Source: Promethearchaeota archaeon (GTDB lineage: Archaea; Asgardarchaeota; Lokiarchaeia; Sigynarchaeales; SOKP01). Taken from it: DNA of 30,304 bases. The stretch covers positions 1-30,304 of the forward strand of contig JAHPYY010000110.1 in NCBI GenBank assembly GCA_019058515.1, given 5' to 3'. Under the pieces are notes generated by a model. The model was not told the origin of the DNA and did no database searches. It worked only from the letters and a program-made list of their open reading frames with translations. Positions 24,055-30,304 of the stretch are shown here, piece by piece (the first letter of the stretch is position 1; every line of letters begins with the position of its first letter). The position numbers were made by a program, and so were the translations under genes.

Positions 24055-24450
24055 TTAACCCTCCTTTAACTGTTTGATTAGAGTTAACGCATCTAATACC
24101 TTACCATTTTTAATTACCTCAACATTTGCTTTCATTCCCTTATAAGTAGGTGTACCTGTCCCGTATGAATTTGGATTTACGACTTGATTAGCCCAGGGTC
24201 CCATTGGAATGAATATGATACCCGGATGTGGACCCTCCTCCGAAATTGTAGAATAGACAATAACCTCACCGTAGTTGGTTGAAATTTTTACTGGTGTGCC
24301 TGCTAAACAGTCTAATTTCTTAAAATCTTCTTTATCGAACATACAAATACCAGCGGCTCTGACATTTTCTCGAGTAGTTTTTCCACCTTCGAGAGCTACA
24401 CCTTGGTTTATAGTCCTACCCGTTAGTAAAATAAGATCGTTTAAACTCAT
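24055..24450 (-). CDS. fwdD: Formylmethanofuran dehydrogenase subunit D
   Basis: This 131-residue molybdopterin-dinucleotide-binding subunit has the double-psi barrel. It opens with DLILLTGRTINQGVALEGGK, where the TGRTxxQG turn contacts the pterin, and contains FIPMGPWANQVVNP and TPTYKGMKANVE, all typical of FwdD. It completes the active site of FwdB, with which it is fused in some relatives; here it is separate and just 8 bases ahead of fwdB. GAGGGA eight bases before the ATG sets the start. Confidence 0.94.
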   Translation of the reverse strand: MSLNDLILLTGRTINQGVALEGGKTTRENVRAAGICMFDKEDFKKLDCLAGTPVKISTNYGEVIVYSTISEEGPHPGIIFIPMGPWANQVVNPNSYGTGTPTYKGMKANVEVIKNGKVLDALTLIKQLKEG

Positions 24451-24453
24451 AAC

Positions 24454-25173
24454 TTATCCCTCGTTTTCTTCACTCCATCTTAGTGATTTTAATCTACCTA
24501 CTAATGGTGTCCAAAACATGTCGCTATACTCACCTGACGACTTTACTTCCTTTATCGTTAATTTAATTGCTCCCGTTGGACAGGCATTATCGCAAGCACC
24601 GCAAAATATGCATTTATTATCGTCTACAACCACATTGGGGCCCGATTCCCAACCGAATTCGGGTTTTGGAGGGATCGTTATAGCTCCGGAAGGACAAACC
24701 TCAGCACAAGTCTGACATCCTCCTGCACATTCAGCATCGACAACTGCTACGGTACCAGAATTGTATTGTTTTACAGTTCTTTCGACTCCCTTACTGTCTT
24801 TGATTTTTTTGGCTTCGAATTCCAAGGTTGGTACTACTTTCTCCTTAACAATTGGAATATCAACCAAATTATATGCTTCACTGTCTTTTTTTAAGGTAAG
24901 AGCAGAAAAAGGGCACATATAAACGCAAGTCCCACAAAACACGCACTTCTTTGGATCATAAAGCTCTGGAATAATGTCCTCGGTCGTTGGGAACCTTCGT
25001 GAGTATCCAACTGGTCCGCGAGAGATAGCCTCTTTAGGACAAACTCGCCCACATGTTCCGCAGCCCGTACATTTATTTCGATCTAATAAAAGCTCTAAAC
25101 TTTCTGTTAGAAATTGAACCTTAACATGTTCCATTTCCTTGCCTATTTTTCTTGATATTTTTGGAAACGACAT
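24454..25173 (-). CDS. fwdF: Polyferredoxin subunit of the Fwd complex (FwdF-like, four clusters)
   Basis: The 239-residue protein has four [4Fe-4S] motifs: CTGCGTCGRVCPKEA, CVFCGTCVYMCPFSA, CAGGCQTCAEVCPSGA (one extra residue in the first spacing) and CIFCGACDNACPTGA. FwdF proteins of methanogens are larger, with eight motifs, so this looks like a half-size version. It would carry electrons between FwdB and an outside partner, here plausibly the Mvh/Hdr proteins encoded in the same run. GGAGGT eight bases upstream gives the start; fwdD follows with a 3-base gap. Confidence 0.88.
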   Translation of the reverse strand: MSFPKISRKIGKEMEHVKVQFLTESLELLLDRNKCTGCGTCGRVCPKEAISRGPVGYSRRFPTTEDIIPELYDPKKCVFCGTCVYMCPFSALTLKKDSEAYNLVDIPIVKEKVVPTLEFEAKKIKDSKGVERTVKQYNSGTVAVVDAECAGGCQTCAEVCPSGAITIPPKPEFGWESGPNVVVDDNKCIFCGACDNACPTGAIKLTIKEVKSSGEYSDMFWTPLVGRLKSLRWSEENEG

Positions 25174-25177
25174 TTTA

Positions 25178-25438
25178 TTAAACCTCCTCTACATATTGCA
25201 TTCTTATCGCCACTTGTGGACAGGTTTTAACGCATACTCCACACCCGTCGCAGTTAATATCTCGTTCCTCTTTGTAGATGGGAGTAGCAATACCATTTTT
25301 TACCAAAATGACGGCGTTTTGCTCGTTTAAAAAACTATGCTTTCTTAATTGATTAAAATTAATCGGACAGCTCACAACACAAGCATTGCAGCCTGTACAT
25401 GTATTAGAATTAATATTTAGCTTGAAAATTTGTGGCAT
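25178..25438 (-). CDS. fwdG: Two-cluster ferredoxin subunit of the Fwd complex (FwdG-like)
   Basis: The 86-residue ferredoxin has CTGCNACVVSCPINF and CDGCGVCVKTCPQVA, two [4Fe-4S] sites with a spacer of about 35 residues between them, as in FwdG. It passes electrons between FwdB and the polyferredoxin. GGAGGT stands before the ATG. It starts one base after the stop of mvhD and ends four bases before the start of fwdF, so translational coupling is likely. The small size alone would also fit an independent ferredoxin; the context decides the name. Confidence 0.88.
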   Translation of the reverse strand: MPQIFKLNINSNTCTGCNACVVSCPINFNQLRKHSFLNEQNAVILVKNGIATPIYKEERDINCDGCGVCVKTCPQVAIRMQYVEEV

Positions 25439-25439
25439 T

Positions 25440-25868
25440 TTACTTTACCTCCTTCGATATAGGATTTGGTCCTAGTTCTTTTAATTCGTGGACAAATTCC
25501 TCCACAATTTCAGTGAGTTCTGCGCCTTCTGAAGCCGAAACAAAGCTATATTTTACTCGTTTAGGGTTTATTCCAAATTGTTTCAGATATAAGTGTAATA
25601 AAGGCATTTTTCTCATGGTTTTGAAGTTTCCTTCGACATAATGACAATCACCAGGATGGCAATGACTCACTAACACCCCATCTGCCCCATTCATTAGCGC
25701 ATCAAGAATAAATTGGGGTTCCACTCGTCCACCGCACATTACTCGCATAATCCGTAGATTGGCCGGTCGTTGCATGCGAGATGTGCCTGCTTGATCAGCT
25801 CCTGCGTATGTACACCAGTTACAACATATCCCGAGAATATAGGGATTAAATTCTTCACTTACTGTCAT
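25440..25868 (-). CDS. mvhD: Hydrogenase/Hdr electron-transfer subunit MvhD (VhuD-type, Cys form)
   Basis: MvhD is the [2Fe-2S] protein that hands electrons from the hydrogenase small subunit to HdrA. The 142 residues contain ILGICCNWCTYAGADQAGTS (11-30), RIMRVMCGGRVEPQFIL and VSHCHPGDCHYVEGN, the three conserved Cys blocks. In some methanogen VhuD proteins one Cys of the first block is selenocysteine; here all are Cys. It heads the Fwd operon and not the hydrogenase operon. A TATA-like TTATTTAAG about 25 bases before the ATG suggests a leaderless transcript that covers mvhD to fwdC. Confidence 0.93.
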   Translation of the reverse strand: MTVSEEFNPYILGICCNWCTYAGADQAGTSRMQRPANLRIMRVMCGGRVEPQFILDALMNGADGVLVSHCHPGDCHYVEGNFKTMRKMPLLHLYLKQFGINPKRVKYSFVSASEGAELTEIVEEFVHELKELGPNPISKEVK

Positions 25869-25900
25869 GATTATACAATTTTTTTACTTAAATAATAAGA

Positions 25901-25920
25901 ATTACGTGAGTAGTCGTAAT
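25901..25920. promoter_or_regulatory. Inverted repeat in the mvhD/OFOR divergent promoter region
   Basis: ATTACG and CGTAAT are exact complements, separated by 8 bases. The element lies just upstream of the TATA-like box for mvhD, on the side facing the divergently transcribed OFOR alpha gene. A dimeric regulator could bind it, possibly as an activator given its place upstream of the box. There is no other copy that I noticed in the window. Confidence 0.35.
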
Positions 25921-26120
25921 AGATCTATAATTAATAACTTAATACAAAAAATCTACAGTGTTATAAAAAATTTGTTAAGAAGCTTGCGAAGTTCGAGTTT
26001 TAAAAAAGGAAGAGAGTGATTTAAAAAACGCAGCTGAAAATGAATTATAATAATTAGGTTTAAAAATCGACAAAATAAAGATCTATAAATAAATTATAAT
26101 AATAATTCGAGAAATTAAAT

Positions 26121-27782
26121 ATGGTAAATGATGTATTTACATTTTTAGTCGGTGGAAAAGCTGGAGAAGGCGTTAAAAAAGCAGGGTCCGTAGCAGCACA
26201 TATATTTAGAGAGATGGGACGTCATGTATTCCAATTAGACGACTACATGAGTTTGATACGCGGAGGACATAATTTCTCAGTCGTAAGCACTGCTCCAAGA
26301 TGGATCACCAGCCACTATATGAAAGCAAACTTAGTGGTAAACTTCGATAAAAGAAGCTGTGAAACACATGAAAACGATGTATCTGAAGACGCAACGATTA
26401 TTTTTAATTCAGATGAGCAGGAACGAGAAAGTGGTATTGGCGTAGCATTTTCTACGGAAGCAAACAAATATCCCATGAAACAGTTGATGTTTGGTGTAGG
26501 AGCTGTAGCTATCTTATCAGCAGCTATCGGATTTGAAAAAGCAAAAATGAACGAAATCATAAAGGACGAGTATCCAAGTGGAATCGAAGATAACATTTCA
26601 TTTGCAGATACAATTTACGATGAAGTAAATCCAGAGTGTGGAAAGAAATTCACATTAGCTGAGGGAAATAAAGTAAGACCTATCCTCACGGGAAACGAGG
26701 CAATAAGTTTAGGAGCTATTGCTGGAGGGTTAGATGTGTACTATGGTTATCCAATGACCCCTGCATCAAGCATTTTACATATGCTAGCGCACGAAGCGAG
26801 TAATCTTGGATTAGCTGTGGTTCACGCGGAGAGCGAAATTGCAGTGGTAAATATGGCTGTGGGTTCAGCTTTTACAGGGGCAAAAGTTATGGTAGGTACG
26901 AGTGGAGGGGGATTTTCTCTCATGACTGAAGGATTTTCTTTATCAGGTATGTCTGAAGCTCCCGTATTATTTGTGCTATCGCAGAGATCTGGCCCCGCTA
27001 CAGGAGTCCCCACTTACACTGAACAGGGAGATTTAGGTTTTGCTTTGACTGCGGGCCACGGAGATTTCTTAAGAATAGTTGCGTCCCCCATCACAGTAGA
27101 AGAGGCATGTTATCTTACTTCGGAAATTTTGGCATTAGTGTGGAAATTCCAAACGCCCGGAATATTGCTAACTGAAAAGCACCTTTCCGAAAGCAGTATG
27201 ACAGTGGATATCGACCTTGAAAAAACAAAATGGGCTGAACCGAAAATGCATACCAATGGTGACTATAAGCGATACATGGATACAGTGGATGGAATTTCTC
27301 CTATGTTGTTTCCTCCTTCAAAAAAAGTAATAAAATGGAATAGTTACGAACACGACGAATATGGAATTACTACGGAAAAAGCAGAACTAATTACTTTTAT
27401 GCACGATAAACGAAATAAAAAAGTTAACGCACTCACCGATTATTTGAAAACTCAAGAAACCGTAAACATCATTAGAGGGGAGCATCCCGTTAACATCTTT
27501 TCTTACGGTTCCACCTACATGAGCGTGCTAGAAGCTCTTAGATATGGTAAATTGAATCCAACGACGATTGCTCCAATATATCTGAGCCCATTACCTACAT
27601 GGGAACTAGACGAGTTTAAAGATCAAGAAAATGTTGTGGTCGAGCAGAATGTTTCCGGTCAATTTACAAAATTGTTACAGGAAAAGGGGAAATTAAAAAT
27701 AAATGCAACAATTAAGCAGTACGATGGCCGTCCGTTCGATCCAATTGATTTATCGAAAAAATTAAAGGAGGTGCTCAATTAA
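26121..27782 (+). CDS. 2-oxoacid:ferredoxin oxidoreductase, fused gamma-alpha subunit (KorA/OforA type)
   Basis: The enzyme class oxidises a 2-oxoacid with CoA and ferredoxin. Residues 1-185 are the gamma domain (FLVGGKAGEGVKKAGSVAAH, DDYMSLIRGGHNFSVVST). The alpha domain begins near 191 (GNEAISLGAIAGGLDVYYGY), with YPMTPASSIL, the substrate/TPP-side motif, and HAESEIAVVNMAVGSAFTGA, then TSGGGFSLMTEGFSLSGMSE. The C-terminal part (about 450-553) is the usual closing domain. It starts at ATG 26121 after an AT-rich leader with a TATA-like CTATAAATA about 32 bases ahead. The beta subunit follows one base later. The substrate (2-oxoglutarate, pyruvate or another) cannot be told. Confidence 0.92.
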   Translation: MVNDVFTFLVGGKAGEGVKKAGSVAAHIFREMGRHVFQLDDYMSLIRGGHNFSVVSTAPRWITSHYMKANLVVNFDKRSCETHENDVSEDATIIFNSDEQERESGIGVAFSTEANKYPMKQLMFGVGAVAILSAAIGFEKAKMNEIIKDEYPSGIEDNISFADTIYDEVNPECGKKFTLAEGNKVRPILTGNEAISLGAIAGGLDVYYGYPMTPASSILHMLAHEASNLGLAVVHAESEIAVVNMAVGSAFTGAKVMVGTSGGGFSLMTEGFSLSGMSEAPVLFVLSQRSGPATGVPTYTEQGDLGFALTAGHGDFLRIVASPITVEEACYLTSEILALVWKFQTPGILLTEKHLSESSMTVDIDLEKTKWAEPKMHTNGDYKRYMDTVDGISPMLFPPSKKVIKWNSYEHDEYGITTEKAELITFMHDKRNKKVNALTDYLKTQETVNIIRGEHPVNIFSYGSTYMSVLEALRYGKLNPTTIAPIYLSPLPTWELDEFKDQENVVVEQNVSGQFTKLLQEKGKLKINATIKQYDGRPFDPIDLSKKLKEVLN

Positions 27783-27783
27783 A

Positions 27784-28623
27784 ATGGAAGATCTTAAAAC
27801 ATATGCCGAAATAACTTGGTGCCCTGGTTGCGGGAATCATGGAATCTTTACCGCAGTTAGGAATGCAATTCCACTGTTGGAACAGAGAGGAATTAAAAGA
27901 GAAAACGTAGTTATCACCGCGGGAATTGGGTGTCACGCGAAAATATTTGATTACCTTAATTTGAGTGGAGTATACGGTTTGCATGGTCGCAACACTTCGA
28001 ACTCTGAGGGAATAAAAATTGCCAATCCAGATTTAAAGGTACTTAACTTTTCTGGCGATGCAAACGGATTAGCGGAGGGATTAGAGCATACGCTCTTCGC
28101 AGCAAAAAGAAACCAAGATATTACATTTATATTGCATAATAATAGCGTGTACGCCCTTACAACGGGTCAATTTTCTCCGTTATCAGAAAAAGGTTGGAAG
28201 GGTCCATCAACTCCTAGAGGAAGTTACGAAGAGCCTTTTAACCCTATATCGCTATTGATCGAAGCAGGCGCAACCTTTGTTGCTAGAGGCTACTCGGGAG
28301 ACATTAAACACCTTACTGATCTAATTGTACAAGGAGTTCAACACGAAGGATTCTCTTTCATAGAAGTTTTGCAACCCGCTGTGCCGTATCATAAATGGGA
28401 AGAATATAGAGAGCATGTAGAATATCTAGAAAAAGAACCCGAAAATTACTTTGAAGCCATCAAAACCGCCAAGGAAAAGCATAAGTTTACGATTGGGGTG
28501 TTTTATCGAACATCTCGACCCATTTATCACAAGGAATTATACGGAGAACATAACCCCGTTGCTAACAAACTGTCAAGAAATGAAAGGATAGACAAAATCC
28601 GCAAAATCATTGAGTCAAAATAA
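27784..28623 (+). CDS. 2-oxoacid:ferredoxin oxidoreductase, beta (TPP) subunit, with altered cofactor sites
   Basis: The 279-residue protein has the family framework: TWCPGCGNHG (C13, C16), ITAGIGCHAKIFDYL (C50), GLHGRNTSNSEGIK and FILHNN (119-120). Two usual features are changed. The TPP/Mg motif GDGD reads GDAN (91-94), and the fourth Cys of the [4Fe-4S] cluster, normally in an SPCxxxN segment, is Ala199 in LQPAVPYHKW. The protein has only three Cys in total. The enzyme may thus hold a labile or different cluster, or act on an unusual substrate. GGAGGTG at the end of the alpha gene is its ribosome site. Confidence 0.88.
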   Translation: MEDLKTYAEITWCPGCGNHGIFTAVRNAIPLLEQRGIKRENVVITAGIGCHAKIFDYLNLSGVYGLHGRNTSNSEGIKIANPDLKVLNFSGDANGLAEGLEHTLFAAKRNQDITFILHNNSVYALTTGQFSPLSEKGWKGPSTPRGSYEEPFNPISLLIEAGATFVARGYSGDIKHLTDLIVQGVQHEGFSFIEVLQPAVPYHKWEEYREHVEYLEKEPENYFEAIKTAKEKHKFTIGVFYRTSRPIYHKELYGEHNPVANKLSRNERIDKIRKIIESK

Positions 28624-28756
28624 AGTGTAAGTTATACTTTTTAATAAATTTCCGTTATAAGCTTTTTTAATAGATTGTTAAAGAGAACTTTACACTACTA
28701 TAAATAAAATGAGGATTAATCTTGATTTATTTTATTATAAAGATTTGTTAAAAAAA

Positions 28757-30304
28757 TTATCTTTCAAATTTTTTCCCATCAGTGTAATTTCCTGGATCTG
28801 AAGCATTATTTGGATCAAATTCATATTTGATTGCTTTCATCCATGTGTGGTAATTACTTGTAATTGGTCCAAATATATCACATTGATGAACACTTCCTTC
28901 CATATCCCCTATTCCTAATCCAATTCCAAGAGGATATGTTTTACTTGCCTTTATCACCGAATTAAGGTAATTAATCGCAGCTTTACGAGAGGTTTCATCT
29001 GTAATATCATACATAAATAACTCTTCTAAATGAGAAAAAGTTCCCCCTTCATAGGGATTCCCCCAAACATTATCCGCTCCATCATCAACTAATCCCCCAG
29101 CATCAATCACTTTTTGTTTTAATCTTTCTCCGATTTTAGCACCTTCAACGCACCAATCCCAGCTTCCCAGAGCGCCTAAAGAAGTATGAAAACCTCCACC
29201 TGCTCTAAATACTCCTCTCGTTGTATTGCATTGCCTCACTATTGCCATAAATGCTAAAGCTTTCATCGGTTTAATCTGTGTAATGGGATTATATTCGCCA
29301 TTTGTTTTTTCGACTATATGATTCAACACTTTTTGCCTGTACTCAAATTCTTTTTCATTATCAGCCACAATTATTATCATCAATTCGTGGCCTCCTCTAT
29401 GGGCCAAATCTTGAAAGATTTTTTCTCTATACATTTTTGTATTATTAGGAGCAGATGCTAAAGCTAAATCGAATCCTTGTATTCTACAAAGACCCCAACA
29501 TATCTCTGAATAAGCTAATAAATAACCTGCTTCTTTGAAATCTTCCCAGTCGTCCCAAATAATGTGATAAGCGTCGCAATTCTTCGGCATCCTATTTTTA
29601 ACTAAGCTGTAATTTGGAGAACGGCCTTGAATTTCCAGCATTTTTGGTCCCGGCCAATCGTAAATCTTTATGGCCGCCTTTGTAAAAACACCCATACCTC
29701 CAAATGCTCCAAAATAACCTCTATATACTCCACGTATGCTTGGTCCTGGACCATCAGCGAGAAACCATTCAGAAGCGTCAATTTCTTTGTTAGGATCCTC
29801 AGCACCTTCAAAAGAACCCCAAGAACCTATTCTGCATACATTACCTTCAGGCATAACCCATTCTGCTCCGACAATGTTTCTATTAGAAAATCCTGTTGAG
29901 ATTCCGGTCCAACCTTGCCCGCACATGCTTGTGACCGTTACTAATTGGGATCCATTGGCTCCACATCCAGCAACATGACAGTTTAATCCTAATTTAAAGA
30001 GCTCCGTTTGTAGTTGACCACTAATCACATAAGGTTCGACCACTGCAATCATGTTTTTTGTATCTATGTCTAAAATTTTATTCATTCTTCGGCAATCTAA
30101 TATTATAACCATGTCTTCCTGTCCGGCACAATTATGAGCGCCCCAACCGGTACTTTGCGCTTTAAACTGCAACCCATTTTCAATGCAATATTTTACGATT
30201 TTCACGATCTCGTCTGTCGTAGAAGGTAAAACAACGCATATTGGGCGATTCGTAAATTTAGATTCTCCTTCTGTAGCAAGATCTGCAAGATATTGATATG
30301 CATA
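28757..30304 (-). CDS. FAD-linked oxidase (VAO/glycolate-oxidase-like), 5' end outside window
   Basis: The frame stays open to the right edge of the window, so the N-terminus is missing; at the edge it reads NRPICVVLPSTTDEIVKIVK, the usual start of the FAD-binding domain. The PCMH-type FAD motifs follow: QSTGWGAHNC, VVEPYVISGQLQTELFKLGL, VAGCGANGSQLV and GFSNRNIVGAEWVMPEGNV, then SIRGVYRGYFGAFGGMGVFT. The C-terminal half forms the substrate domain and ends FDPNNASDPGNYTDGKKFER. The substrate is likely a hydroxy acid or alcohol but is not readable. No Fe-S partner domain is present. It is convergent with the OFOR genes across 133 bases of AT-rich DNA. Confidence 0.88.
   Translation of the reverse strand, partial: YAYQYLADLATEGESKFTNRPICVVLPSTTDEIVKIVKYCIENGLQFKAQSTGWGAHNCAGQEDMVIILDCRRMNKILDIDTKNMIAVVEPYVISGQLQTELFKLGLNCHVAGCGANGSQLVTVTSMCGQGWTGISTGFSNRNIVGAEWVMPEGNVCRIGSWGSFEGAEDPNKEIDASEWFLADGPGPSIRGVYRGYFGAFGGMGVFTKAAIKIYDWPGPKMLEIQGRSPNYSLVKNRMPKNCDAYHIIWDDWEDFKEAGYLLAYSEICWGLCRIQGFDLALASAPNNTKMYREKIFQDLAHRGGHELMIIIVADNEKEFEYRQKVLNHIVEKTNGEYNPITQIKPMKALAFMAIVRQCNTTRGVFRAGGGFHTSLGALGSWDWCVEGAKIGERLKQKVIDAGGLVDDGADNVWGNPYEGGTFSHLEELFMYDITDETSRKAAINYLNSVIKASKTYPLGIGLGIGDMEGSVHQCDIFGPITSNYHTWMKAIKYEFDPNNASDPGNYTDGKKFER

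Noticed and set aside
24055..25868. Selenocysteine in fwdB or mvhD, as in some methanogens
   Set aside because: The relevant positions (Cys126 of FwdB and the Cys blocks of MvhD) are ordinary Cys codons and no in-frame UGA interrupts these genes.
28624..28696. Inverted repeat AGTGTAA ... TTACACT after the OFOR beta gene
   Set aside because: Seven bases with a 59-base gap in AT-rich DNA; too weak to call a terminator or a SECIS.
1..30304. tRNA, rRNA genes or CRISPR arrays
   Set aside because: I looked in the spacers for T-arm-like GTTCRA segments, long conserved RNA stretches and regularly spaced repeats and saw none that hold up.

Overview
The window is AT-rich archaeal DNA. The signs are archaeal-type promoters with many genes starting at or very near the predicted transcript start, GGAGG/GGTGA-type ribosome sites, and archaeal gene sets: an F420-non-reducing [NiFe]-hydrogenase (Mvh/Vhu), heterodisulfide reductase subunits HdrB and HdrC, a formylmethanofuran dehydrogenase (Fwd), a MiaB/MtaB-like tRNA methylthiotransferase, AlaX, and a 2-oxoacid:ferredoxin oxidoreductase. 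A selenocysteine-encoding hydrogenase peptide combined with Hdr/Fwd genes and an intein-bearing class II ribonucleotide reductase is most compatible with an Asgard (Lokiarchaeia-like) archaeon or a methanogen relative. I favour Asgard, but the sequence alone does not prove it.

Layout. 1-2174: 3' end of an exonuclease III gene, an AbrB/PIN toxin-antitoxin pair, a small decayed membrane-protein tail on the minus strand, and AlaX. 2204-4922 (minus): an operon of three paralogous membrane-anchored left-handed beta-helix (hexapeptide) proteins. 5162-10138: adenosylcobalamin-type ribonucleoside-triphosphate reductase interrupted by two different inteins (LAGLIDADG and HNH). 10212-14650: unknown and membrane proteins, a zinc-ribbon protein, an MtaB-like gene without a normal start codon, and a CPBP protease. 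14940-17085: an Fe-S protein, a MarR regulator and an FMN-type oxidase-fold protein, with a double palindrome in the promoter of the last two. 17355-25868 (minus): the energy-metabolism block. 26121-28623 (plus): a two-gene oxidoreductase (OFOR). 28757-end (minus): a FAD-linked oxidase that runs off the window.

The energy block is the heart of the window. One run of genes is mvhD-fwdG-fwdF-fwdD-fwdB-fwdC; the next is mvhG-mvhA-hdrC-hdrB-vhuU. The large hydrogenase subunit MvhA stops before the C-terminal nickel-binding motif. That motif is found about 1.5 kb downstream as a separate 50-codon gene, vhuU (17507 down to 17355), read through an in-frame UGA that stands for selenocysteine. A strong RNA hairpin follows directly on its stop codon and is a candidate SECIS. 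MvhG is also unusual: its C-terminal iron-sulfur cluster domain is present twice. HdrA and FwdA are not in the window and must be encoded elsewhere. Together these genes would link H2 or formyl-group oxidation/reduction, ferredoxin and a disulfide through flavin-based electron bifurcation.
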